Source: Calcarisporiella thermophila CBS 279.70 (taxonomy: Eukaryota > Calcarisporiellomycota). Taken from it: a stretch of DNA of 64,000 bases. Position numbers and translations under genes: made by a program. The notes beneath the pieces were generated by a model. That model did no database searches, was not told the DNA's origin, and saw nothing but the letters and a program-made list of their open reading frames with translations. Below, piece after piece: positions 1 through 11,278 of this stretch (positions are counted from its first letter, which is position 1; each line of letters begins with the position of its first letter). Location: contig NW_027192191.1 of assembly GCF_041956535.1 (NCBI RefSeq), positions 1,065,443 through 1,129,442 on the forward strand. Direction: 5' to 3'.

Positions 1-2447
1 CATGGGACCCGGCCCCCCTCCAATAGGAGGCAGGACACTGGGTAGGGCATTCCCGGACTGATTCCAGCTCCCCAGCGGGGGAAGAACGGGCGCCTGAGTT
101 TCGCTAGCGCTATGGATCGTGGTTATGGGAGGTACCGAGGAATAGGTGGTGTGCGGGTTCGCGGGGGTGTAGCTCGAATGGGCCTCGTGTGGAGGCCGGC
201 CGGTGCCATTGGCATTATAGGGGGGGAGAGAAGGGGGAGGGAGCGGGGCGTGATGATGGTGGTGGTGATGGGTGTTCGCGTGATGGTGGTGGTGTTGTGA
301 AGCTGAAGGGCCGATGTGAGAATGAGGATGAGAATGTGCATGCACATGCGCGGGAGATTGATGATGGTAGTGGTGATGATGCATAGGCGGTTGCTCATAG
401 CTATCATACGGGCCTCCCCCGGTTGCACCACGCGGATGCCCGCCGCCAATGGGTGCAGGGGCAGGAGAGGAATGCGGGGGCAAATTCTGGCTCCTCTCGG
501 TGAAGACGGCCGGGGTGCGTGTTGCTAGCGGGGGAGATCTAAAGATCGCGCTGGGGGGTGGGAGGGTTACCGAGCGAGAGGGCGAGCCTGAGGCTGCGTT
601 GCTCGCGGGCGGATTAGATTGGGCCATTCCCATGCTAGGCGGCGGGGGCGTCTGCTGCTGATACTGGGGCGGGGGGTGTCGTGCGGGGTGGGATGAGTAG
701 TACTCGCCGGGCGGACGCGAATCCATTGGAGCGGCCGGGGCTACTGAGAGGGGAGCCAGAGGCTTTATCTCGTTAAGCGGCGCGCGATGACGGTCGTCGC
801 TCGCAGCGTGGGGGGGCGGAGGTAGATTGGACTCCCGTGCTGAGGCTTGAGGGGGTATTCCGTCACGCGTCGCTAGACCTGGCTCGTTTCGATGCACAGG
901 AGGCTGTTGCGAGGAGAGCGTTAGCAAGTCGGAGACCAGACTTCGATAAAGGGGCAGGGAATAAGTTACCGTGGAGGAATCTTGCATAATTGTGGAGGAT
1001 TGCCTCTTCATCTGGTCCTGGTGGATCAGGTACGAAATATAGGCGTGCGTTGCATTTCTCTTAATCCGTGGATCAAACCGCACATTCTGATATTTGCGCT
1101 GGAACGCGCCCACCTCCTGCCGGCCACCTTTTCCCTCGTCCATAACCGCTCCCCCCACCATCCCTACACCCACGCCTGCCATGCCCCCGTAATAGCCGCT
1201 GTATCCATGCCCATTGGCGTAGCTTTGGGGATGCATGGGAGGCTGCTGTTGCTGCTGCGGATGGGGAGGCGGCTGTGGAGGAGGGATCGAGCTTGGGCCT
1301 AAGCTCGACGGGCGATGACTTGGGGGAGTCCCATGGGGGATATCCGCGGGGCCCTATTGATAAAGCGACGAGTGAGATAGGCTGCGTAGAGAGGGAGAAC
1401 ACAGGAAAAGAGGATAAGTAACCTGCAGGGGCCATCCGCGCTCATTAGCGTGTTGCTCGCCGATACTGAGCCGCTGTACGGCTGCAGCCGAAGAACGCTC
1501 CATCTCAGGGGAGGAGGAGTTGGTCTGGTAGCCATTTTGTACGGGAGGATATCTCGACGCTGCGGAAGAGGGCGGGGGCTGGAGAGGAGGAAGCGAAGGC
1601 CCGCCGATAGGCTTTGCGGCGATATAGTCTGGCGCCGAGTTGGCCTGGAGGTGGGCTGGAGCAGTAGACGGGCCGTGCAGATGATGCCCATGATGGTAAT
1701 GCGGTGATGGGTACTCACCCGGTGTGTACTGCTGGGGATATTCTTGTACATTATTTGCAGAGTAAGAATGTGCGATCTTGGGTTTTGTTGGTTGGTAGGC
1801 TTCAAGCTTGTCAGCCGATTTGCGTTTTGCTGAATTCTGTTTAGAAAAAAAGGTTAAGTTATACTAGATTGTTGAATTGCTAAGCAATAAAGCATTCGGG
1901 CGCTACCGTGATGAAGGAGGGTCGACGCGAGCGCAGATCGTCAGGCGTCTGCTCCCTTGACGACGGGCCGCTTTTTTCTTCGGCCATTAACGACGAGATC
2001 GACATAAATCCGCTTGATTTAGGAGGCTGAAAATCGAACATCTTCCCAATTAATAATGGCTCAGGGTGAGCAGCAATGAATCATGATTACCATATTTTCC
2101 TCTGGCCCTGCTGCGGGCGGGGGCAGATGCGGGCGAGAGAGCGAGGAGATGGCCGCTGCCGCCTCCACAACCGACAACTGCTGGTTCCACTGGTCTGATC
2201 CGCTGGCGGTGGGGGGGGGATTGGCGGGGGAATTCGAGTCTTGAGAAGAGCTCAACCCTTGGTTGGCAAGAAAACCCGCGGCGGCCGCTAATGCCGTCAG
2301 GCCCTGGGGCTCATCAGAGCGGGAGGTGTAGGCGGAGGGATGAGAGCGGTTGGGCTCGGATAAGGGCGGGGGAGGGGTCGGGGTGTGGGGGGGTTGCAGT
2401 TGCTGTGGGGGGGGTGCGTTGCTATCTGTTCTTCGTCGGCGAGGCAT
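1..2447 (-). CDS. Pro/Gln/His-rich protein, putative transcriptional regulator (C-terminus off window)
   Basis: I do not recognise the family. I read five exons: 2447-2091, 2026-1907, 1836-1423, 1353-970 and 903-1, with all introns in phase 0 and standard GT..AG ends. This gives 726 residues and the frame is still open at base 1. The start is the ATG of an MPRRRR sequence at 2447. Most of the chain is low complexity: proline runs, PPPQP and QQQQQ stretches, and two histidine runs of 6-7 residues near 250-300. One ordered segment stands out around 1005-1085, with the core RFDPRIKRN followed by AYISYLIHQDQ. It is basic, helical-looking and free of low complexity. The composition is typical of fungal nuclear regulators, and that is the only basis for the functional guess. 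It shares a 430 bp divergent promoter with TSR2. Confidence 0.6.
250..299 (-). repeat. His-codon trinucleotide repeats inside the Pro/Gln/His-rich gene
   Basis: Imperfect GTG/GAT runs on the + strand read CAC/CAT on the coding strand and encode two histidine runs separated by a short spacer. The tract is coding and in frame. Confidence 0.7.
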
Positions 2448-2877
2448 TTCACGGCGAGGAGGGAGGGGGGCACTGATTGCTGGTGAATTTTGGGAAGGTC
2501 GATCGTGGGTTGGTTTTTAGAGAGGAGCAGAAAATGGTGTCAGGGAAGGAGATAAGAGGGGAGAAGGTGACGAAAAAAAAAAATGGAAGTGGGAGGTGCA
2601 GGGAGGTGCAAACAAAAAAGCCAGAAACTGCAAACACTATATACTGTGTAACCTAATTTTTTATTTTAACTAAGAAAAGAACCTCATTATGAAAAAGAAG
2701 CTCATGCTTCCTATTTTAAAATAATATTCTGTGTACGCCCGTTCGGATTCAGACGTTCTGAAGGGTCATTTATTTTCGTTGTTTATTTGTGACTGCGGTC
2801 GGAATAGCTTTTGGGTTCGGCATCATCGCCCCTCCTTTGCGCTTCCTACTCAATCGCATTCACTCCCCCCCCCCCCA
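2448..2877. promoter_or_regulatory. Divergent intergenic region between the Pro/Gln/His-rich gene and TSR2
   Basis: This stretch of 430 bp separates two start codons that face away from each other, so it must hold both promoters. It has A-rich runs near 2572-2582 and 2670-2690, and a C-run just before the TSR2 ATG. I see no clear TATA box and no gene. Confidence 0.5.
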
Positions 2878-3462
2878 ATGGCACAACCCCACCCAAACAA
2901 AGTGGCATTCACAGAGGGCGTCAAGCTACTGTTCCGGACATGGACTGCCCTCCGATTAGCCGTGGAGAACGAGTGGGGCGGGTACGACTCCGCAGAGAAG
3001 AGAGATTGGATGGTGGACGTGGTCGTGGACTACTTCGAGAAGAGTAAGCATAATCGATGCGGAAATTGCAAGCGAACCCATTGATGTAATCCCATGTCTT
3101 CTTCCTATTGTTAGAGGGAAAGAAGGTGGAGCCCGATGAACTGGAGGAGATTCTTTTGCAGATCATGAACGACGAATTCACCGTGGCATTGGAGGACGAT
3201 TCTGCCTATCAGGTAGTTGGGATGTGCTGTTGAATTTTACTTCCTCTCTAATCTGCTCTCCCAACCCTAGATTGGAAAAGATCTCGTAAAGCTCTACAAT
3301 GAATGCATCACTGGCAATCACTCGAGAGTACAACGGCTTAGGGAGCAGACACAAAAAACACCTCTCCCCGCAGCAGCCCCGCAGCAGCAAGCAGACGACT
3401 CAAGCGAGGACGAGGGTGGAAATGAAGATGAAGACGAAGAATCCATGGATACAACGGGCTAA
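2878..3462 (+). CDS. TSR2: TSR2-like pre-rRNA processing / eS26 escort protein
   Basis: Three exons (2878-3043, 3115-3212, 3271-3462) encode 151 residues. The N-terminal third carries the TSR2 signature: F.EGVK followed by WTALRLAVENEWGG and a KRDWMVDVVVDYF helix. The C-terminus is acidic (DEGGNEDEDEES), as usual for this family. Known family members bind Rps26/eS26 and deliver it to 40S pre-ribosomes in the nucleus. The length is close to that of other fungal members. The start at 2878 places the WGG segment near residue 40, as expected. Both introns are short and consensus. The gene ends 91 bp before the convergent CBS gene. Confidence 0.9.
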
Positions 3463-3553
3463 ACTGGAGTTTGTCCTTTTTTTTTATATAACTTAATTCC
3501 TGTTGTTCTTCTTGCTCATTCCATTTACATCATTCTTAATAAAACAACGGCAC

Positions 3554-5203
3554 TCAAACCTCGTTCCTCTCTCCGCCATCTCTTTTCTTTAAATACAGCA
3601 ATACGTCCATCTTCGTCACCACATACTTGGCCCGTCGATCCCCCTTCTTCGCAACCACCACGGCCGCAGGGTGCTTCTCGAAAAACGGTACCAGTTCGCT
3701 CAGCGGGGTATCCTCGGTAACATCCATGGCGTGTTGCGATCGATCAATCCGATACTTCACCTTGCCAACTTCTTCCCCGGAGGTCACGTAGTGATTCGAG
3801 ATACGCTCGATCACATTCCCTAGACTCACAAAGCCAACCAATTCCTCCGACGGGCCCGCAACGAGTATTGATCGATCGAGCCCCTTTTGTCGCATCAAAT
3901 CAATGGCGTCTCTGCAAGGCACCCCTTCGTCAATAGAGGGGAGGTCGGGCAACTTCAGATCCTTTACCACCGCTCCCCCATACTGCTTCACCCGCCTGGT
4001 CTCCTCTCTCTCAACATTCTTATCGGTATAACGGTTGCATTTCATCCATTCGTCGTCCATGAACTTGCTAAAATAATTGCGCACCCCATCCGCCAATAAT
4101 GTCACGCACTTCTGCCCCGGGCCAAGCTCTCTAGCAGCTTCAATGGCGGCGACCATGACTGAGCCGGAAGAACCCCCGCACAACAAGCCTTCCTCTCTAA
4201 TGAGACGGCGTGTCATCTGGAAAGCCGCCTCGTCATCCGTCTTGATCCATTTGTCGACGAGCGACCGATCAAGCGCACGCGGAATGAAATCGCGGCCGAT
4301 GCCTTCGACCGTATAGCTCTTCACGCTATCGTTGAGCGAGTCGGGCTGAGCGAGGATGGAGCCGTGAGGGTCTACTCCCACAATCTTGACATTGGGGCAT
4401 TTCTCCTTCAGCTTGCGCGCCACTCCCGTCAGGGTGCCTCCCGTGCCAGCCCCCGCCACAAACATATCCACCTTCCCACCGCAAGCGCGCAGGATCTCCT
4501 CGGCCGTGGTGTCGTAGTGAGCGATGGGATTGTATGGGTTGCTGTACTGGTCGAAAACCACCGAGTCTTTGATTTCCTCGTTTAAGCGTTTGGCAACACT
4601 AATATAGGATTCGGGAGCGTCCCGTGCGGCCTCCGTAGGCGTGCGGACAATCTCGGCCCCCAGCGCCTTTAGAACGACAATCTTGTCCCACGATATATTC
4701 TCGGTCAATGTGAAAATGGTGCGGTATCCCTTGACGGCGGCAGCCATTGCCAGCCCTATGCCAGTGTTTCCAGAGGTAGGCTCAATAATGGTGCCACCGG
4801 GTTTGAGAAGACCAGACCTTTCTGCCTCCTCTATCATGCGCTTGGCGATACGATCCTTGACAGAACCGCCGGCATTGAGGAATTCGCACTTGGCCACTAG
4901 TATTGGGTGAGGGTGAGGCTGTCAGTAAGTACTCCAAGAAAAGCCAATGCTCATAAGCATACGAAGGTCGCATTCCAGTCCCTCCGACTTGGCAATCTTG
5001 TCCACGCGAACCATGGGCGTGTTCCCAACATGCTCAAGAATGCTGTTGAGGATAAGCGGTCGCTGGGTTTCTTCCCTATTTAGAGAATGAGACAATGGAA
5101 CAAGCATTCGCGTTTGGGAATTTAGAAATTACATTTCCATGTGATGGTAGCTGTGCCTTGCAGGATCCCAAGAGGGGTCATCGGCGGTAATTGGGATCTT
5201 CAT
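3554..5203 (-). CDS. CBS: Cystathionine beta-synthase, diverged tandem copy 1
   Basis: Three exons (5203-5133, 5075-4963, 4896-3554) encode 508 residues. The order is a PLP fold-II catalytic domain, then a C-terminal pair of CBS domains. Visible motifs are GGSVKDR with the PLP lysine near residue 75, TSGNTG at about 102-107, and the phosphate loop GTGGTL at about 202-207. CBS condenses serine and homocysteine to cystathionine in transsulfuration; the CBS-domain pair is the regulatory part. Compared with its neighbour it has lost usual residues: TENIS in place of PEKMS, IGRDF in place of IGYDF, and LDRSILV in place of FDQLPVV in the first CBS domain. In human CBS the tyrosine of the GYDF motif is an active-site residue, so activity may be reduced or changed. 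A TATA box lies about 75 bp upstream. The length is normal and I see no break. Confidence 0.9.
4374..4528. repeat. Identical tract shared with the second CBS gene
   Basis: These 155 bases match 6753-6907 without a mismatch, third codon positions included. The sequence on both sides differs at many positions. It encodes part of the catalytic domain including the GTGGTL loop. This looks like recent gene conversion between the tandem copies. Confidence 0.85.
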
Positions 5204-5953
5204 GCCAATAGGAATAATTGGTTGACGACGGGAGCTCTCACGGGGAGAAACGAAGGTGTTTAGGGATATCGCTAGTTTATATAGGATGCATTTGACAACT
5301 TTTTAATTCTTTCCTCTTTTGAAGAGGGGCGGAGGGAGGGAATTCTTTCGCATCGTTTCGGCTGTACTTTCAGGCCCCCCTCCCCCATAGAGCCCAATCA
5401 TGGCCCTCCGACCGAGCCCAGGGCTCACGGGAGAGAGGTTGGAACGTTCTTTGTTTTGCACGTTCGACTTCTAAGCGGCACGTCATGTGGCTCTTATCAT
5501 GCTAGGGGAGATAGTTCGCCTCGTGAGGATAAGATTGTACCAGCGAATGCATATTACGTGGGTATTTTCACTCTGAGAGAGTTTGCAAAGTTGAGCCTGC
5601 AAACTGCCAAGCGAGTTATTCATTTAGGAAGATCCGAAGCAAAGCCTGCAGGGAGCTCATGGAAAGGAGCTCGGAAGGAAGACTTTTCCGGGGTGGGGTT
5701 CAACTGACACCATCCTCATCCCTCTCGTCATGGAGGAAACAAGCCTAAAGAGGCTAGAGGAGCCTTGCCCGCTCCTCGGGCTAGAATTTCATCGTGTCAC
5801 AGCGAGATAATCATGCGACGCTTGAATTTTAGGTGCAGGACAGGGGGATAGAAGAGGAAATGAGTTGAGAGTTTATTATATATTTAATACGTAGTCTATA
5901 GGATAGGGTGGCATGTATGATAAATAACAACACAAGCTACTTTCTTTTTTTTT
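5204..5953. other. Intergenic region between the two CBS genes
   Basis: This 750 bp stretch holds the promoter of CBS copy 1 at its left end and the 3' flank of copy 2 at its right end. The small open frames here show no family resemblance. It ends in a T-run at 5947-5955 next to the copy 2 stop codon. I see no gene. Confidence 0.6.
5277..5284 (-). promoter_or_regulatory. TATA box of CBS copy 1
   Basis: TATATAAA reads on the minus strand about 75 bp upstream of the ATG at 5203, a usual distance once a short 5' leader is allowed for. Confidence 0.55.
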
Positions 5954-7638
5954 TTACATCCGCTTGACCAGGTATTGCAGGATATCCACCTTGGTCACCA
6001 CGTGCTTCACCCGCCATTCACTCTTGCCCTCGGTCACCACGGCCGCTGAGTTCTTCTCGAAGAACTGGGCCAGCTCGCTGAGGGGAGTTTCTTCGGTGAT
6101 TTCAACAAAGCCGTTGGAACGCTCGAACTTGAACATCACCTTGGCAACCTCGTCCTCAGGCACGGCGCGACCGCTTGAGATGCGCGACAACAAGTTGCCG
6201 AGCGTCACCAGGCCGACCAGATTCTGCGATGGGCCCGAAACCACTGGCAGTTGGTCGAATCCGTTCTTCTGAAGAACATCGATGGCATTTCGGCATGACA
6301 CGCTCTTGTCCACAGTGACGGCAACAGGCAATCCAAGATCTTTGACCTTGGCGCCTCCATACTGCTCCACCCGCTTCGTTTCCTCCCGCTCGAACTCCTC
6401 GTCGGTAAACTTGTTGTGCTTCATCCAGCCATCGTTCAAGAATTTAGTCATGTAGTTGCGCACTCCGTCGGCCAACAACACCACGCATTTTTGTCCGGGC
6501 CCAAGTTCCTTGGCAACTTCAATGGCGGCGGCCATGGCGGAGCCGGAAGATCCACCACACAACAAGCCTTCCTCTTTAATGAGGCGGCGTGACATGCGGA
6601 ATGAGGTCTTGTCATCACTCTTGATCCATTTGTCAACGAGCGACCGATCAAGCGCACGTGGAATGAAGTCGTAGCCGATGCCTTCGACCGCATAGCTCTT
6701 CACGCTATCGTTGAGCGAGTCGGGCTGAGCGAGGATGGAGCCGTGAGGATCCACTCCCACAATCTTGACATTGGGGCATTTCTCCTTCAGCTTGCGCGCC
6801 ACTCCCGTCAGGGTGCCTCCCGTGCCAGCCCCCGCCACAAACATATCCACCTTCCCACCGCAAGCGCGCAGGATCTCCTCGGCCGTGGTGTCGTAGTGAG
6901 CGATGGGGTTGTATGGGTTGTTATACTGGTCCAAAATCACAGAGTCTTTGATCTCCTCATTCAGTTTTTTGGCAACACCGATATGAGATTCGGGAGCGTC
7001 CCAGGCGGCCTCCGTAGGCGTGCGGATAATCTCGGCCCCCAGCGCCTTCAAAACATCGACCTTCTCCTGAGACATCTTCTCAGGCAATGTGATAATGGTG
7101 CGGTATCCCTTGACAGCGGCAGCAAGCGCCAATCCAATGCCGGTATTTCCCGAAGTGGGTTCAATGATAGTGCTTCCGGGCTTAAGAATGCCTTGCTTCT
7201 CAGCCTCCTCGATCATGCGCTTACCGATACGATCCTTGACGGAGCCACCTGCATTGAAGAATTCGCACTTGGCAACTATAGGCAATACAAAAGGCAGTTA
7301 GCGCTGTGAGATCCCCGGCCGATCGAGGCATTGTTTACAAACTTACGCAGATCACATTTGAGTCCCTCCGACTTGGCGATTTTGTCCACACGAACAAGAG
7401 GGGTATTTCCAACATGATCAAGAATGGTATTCAGTATAAGCGGCTCTGGTACACTGAATGAAGACAGAAAAGGGGGAGATCCATGAACACTCAAAACATA
7501 CACACAATGCAACATGGCAACAGGAAGGTCAGATCAGAGGACATACCTGTTAACATGATTATAATCATCGCTCACGGTTGGATCCCAGCAAGGGTTATCG
7601 AGGTAAGCAGGATTTGTCTTGTCAATGGAGTTGGTCAT
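5954..7638 (-). CDS. CBS: Cystathionine beta-synthase, canonical tandem copy 2
   Basis: Three exons (7638-7547, 7453-7347, 7275-5954) encode 506 residues. The intron positions match those of copy 1, so the pair arose by tandem duplication. Catalytic motifs are all standard: GGSVKDR with the PLP lysine near residue 80, [40 protein letters not shown] and [10 protein letters not shown]. The C-terminal CBS-domain pair includes GFDQLPVV and TLGNLL. It should make cystathionine from serine and homocysteine in the cytosol. This copy is the better candidate for the main enzyme. The first exon ([14 protein letters not shown]...) is needed to supply the N-terminus; its donor and acceptor are consensus and keep the frame. 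Confidence 0.93.
6753..6907. repeat. Identical tract shared with the first CBS gene
   Basis: Partner of 4374-4528: 155 bases in perfect agreement inside otherwise diverged coding sequence. Confidence 0.85.
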
Positions 7639-7985
7639 TTTTTGGCTTGGTCTGAAGTTGGATGGGAAACAATAAATCAAGACCCCTTTCTCTTTATTTT
7701 ACTTTGTAATGGTCGGATATAAACGAACGGTCCTCCAATCGTGAGAAATTGGGCGGCCATGAACGTCACATTGTGACGTGAAAGGTCTTAAAATTATACC
7801 CAGGGGGACCTGGTTCAAAGCAAAATGCACAGTATATTACTTATAGTATTTATTGATTTATGATTACAACAATGAAAGTGGTGGCTGTCCGCTAAAGGAT
7901 CATGACGCATACCTGTGTGGGAGGGGAGGGGAGGAAAGTGAATTCAATGCTTTGCGAGTTTAAGAATCAGAAAGCTCTTTGATGT
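7639..7985. other. Intergenic region between CBS copy 2 and the E2 gene
   Basis: Both flanking genes run leftward, so this 347 bp holds the CBS copy 2 promoter and the 3' flank of the E2 gene. I see no other gene or distinct signal. Confidence 0.5.
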
Positions 7986-8854
<869 letters not shown>

Positions 8855-9273
8855 ATTGGTCACTTTGGGTTGGCAAAGAAAACGAAAAGAAAAAGTAAAC
8901 TTTTGAGAACAATGGAGTTTGAAATGAGATGGGTCGTGGAAGAAGTGCCGTTATGCGTTTTCTTTGCGAGAAAGAAAAAAAGGGGGTGTCGAAACGCGAA
9001 AAAAAAAAAATCATATTAAATTTAACGTCACCCATCCGTGACGAAGTAGTTCAGGAGTTCCAAAACGCGTCTTTTATTTAGTGAGCCTTCATTGTATTTC
9101 GCGTCTGTTCTCTCTACCGAGGGTTGCATATGGATGGTTACCATTCATAGTTTTAAATCCATTGTTCAGTCGCCTGCTCCCTACTCTCTCTCCCTTGCCC
9201 CTATTTTTTTTTCTCGGTCCACGTTATATTTCGATAATTCCCCTTTTCTCCCCATCATTATATCTCTTATCCA
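8855..9273. promoter_or_regulatory. Divergent intergenic region, E2 gene / unknown coiled-coil gene
   Basis: 419 bp between two diverging start codons. It has an A-run at 8999-9010 and pyrimidine-rich DNA at 9180-9270 just before the rightward gene. No gene is seen. Confidence 0.45.
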
Positions 9274-11063
9274 ATGTCTTATCCATCGCGACCTCCTCCC
9301 GCTTCCTCTTCCTCTTCCCAAAACTTCCGCCCCAATACTTCTGGCCACGGCTTCTTTAGCTCCATTCAACAATACCTCACCCAAGCACACAAATACGCGT
9401 CTGCAGAATACGACAAATTATGCCAGAACCTTGGCTCATTGTTTGGAAAGGCGGCTAAAAAGGGGCGAAGAAGAAGAGGCCAAGGGAGAGAGCGGGTAGA
9501 AAAACGAAGTATTGGTCGATCACCGAGAATGTACTACTCTGTGAAAGAAGCTAAAACAATAGGGGGCGACCCTAGCACTAGCCAGGCTGAGACGATTTCA
9601 CGAGTTGGCAGGCACCAACGAGGTATATACTCACTGGTGAAAAGTAGATTGGAGTAGAATGTGCTGAGATTCTTCCTATGTTTCAGTAGAGGATGAGCAA
9701 TGGGAGGACTACGAAGACACCATTGATAGCTCTTATACCCAATCACACTATCTTAATTCAACTTTTATCAGCGATACTTCGCGGGAAGATCACGACAAAC
9801 AGATTAAAGCACTCTTGTCTCGCATGATCTCCACTGAACGAGAACTCGAGCGCCGTAAGACTTTTGCGCGTAGCTATGGTGCATTTACAAGTCGCCTGTT
9901 TGACACGGTCGCTAGTCCTCCTTCCAAAAAACGTGCGGACGAAGAAGAGGACCGAAGAAGAATCCGGGAGTTAGAGCAGGAGCTCACAAGCATCAAGCAG
10001 CGCCTAGAAAATCAGGTTGCGATATCGCGGAGAGAAGCCGTTGAAGCGGGGGAAGAGTCGAGGGGCACTGCCCGACCGGCGGAACAGAGATCTCTTCCGT
10101 CTCGTCCAATGCCTCCACCATCCTCGCCTCCCAGAAGGATGCTGCACCGCCATGTTGCTTCCTCGTCGAAAATTCATGTAACCTCATTTTGCTTTTCCTC
10201 GAATGGAGACGTGTTGACTTACAATGACCTCTTTCTACCATTCATAGACGCCAGGAGGTAGACAAGGCCCCAAAAGACCCAACGGCTTCTTTCACAGAGT
10301 GATCAAAGATATCGGACATAAAAAGCCAAAAACGTCCACCCTCTACTCGTGAGCACTGCTCTTTGATCTACTTCCATTCCGTTTATTGATACTATCCTCT
10401 GCCATTCCGTAGGACTCCAAACATATCCATTCTTCACAAATCAAATGCTGTTCCCGCACTCGAGTCGCACGAGACGCCAGCCCGGCCCGCACCCACCTCT
10501 GCATACCAAGTCGCCCGCCACACCGATATTCCCGCCTCAAAAATGGGCAGTGGCAGGCTTCCCAGCAGCACTCTTGCCCGTGTTGAGCCGCCGCGTACAG
10601 TGATGGTTTCGAGGCGATTTGAAACCTATCCCGGTGCCACGGCTGGGACTCGGAGGCCTCTGTACAATATTGAGAGAAGAGGGCTAGAGCCTGGCGAAAA
10701 AACGGTGCGCAGAAGCAGGGTGTTGGAGCTGGCTGCCGCTTTGGATGAAGCTCACCGAATCAAGACGGCTGAGGTAGGCTTCGGTTCTATGATTCGATGC
10801 ATTCAAGTATTTACCATGCATGTGTTTTTCCTTGACAGATCCGACCGCTTAACCGGAAAACCCCCTCCGCCGCCCGTGGCATCGCTCGCTTCCATTCAGC
10901 ACACAACCTTGGCGAATATTCGCACGATGAGCCGCGGGGCACCCGCAACTCTTCAGCAAGAAAGCCACTGCAGTCTGATACAGAGAGGCAGGTGAGCACC
11001 CCGCGGATAAGATCAGGCTCTAGCGCTGGAGAAAGGCATATGACTGAACAAAGTAAAATCTAA
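9274..11063 (+). CDS. Unrecognised protein with central coiled coil
   Basis: Five exons (9274-9622, 9687-10177, 10248-10348, 10413-10773, 10839-11063) encode 508 residues. I do not recognise the family. The N-terminus is Ser/Pro-rich, followed by a short amphipathic stretch (FFSSIQQYLTQAHKYA) and a basic KKGRRRRGQGR cluster. Residues around 160-260 are acidic then coiled-coil-like, with heptads in a region containing DRRRIRELEQEL. The remainder is basic and rich in Ser, Pro and Arg. An amphipathic helix plus basic patch could bind membranes, and the basic cluster could be a nuclear signal, but both are guesses. All four introns have consensus ends and keep one frame to the TAA at 11061-11063, which supports a real gene. 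Confidence 0.7.
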
Positions 11064-11278
11064 ATGTACATTTTTTTTTTCTTCCTTTTACGATTTCATT
11101 TGCTTGGTTGTTTTTTTTTTTTCATTGCTCTAAAGTCCTGTTCACATTTATATTTTTTTTTCTTTGTACTTGTTTTATAATTTATTAATGTTTTAATTTT
11201 ATTTCTATTCTTTGTGCATTACCCTTCAGCCTCCATTTTGTCGCACTTTCTCGTGCAAAGACGCCCTCAAAAACAATT

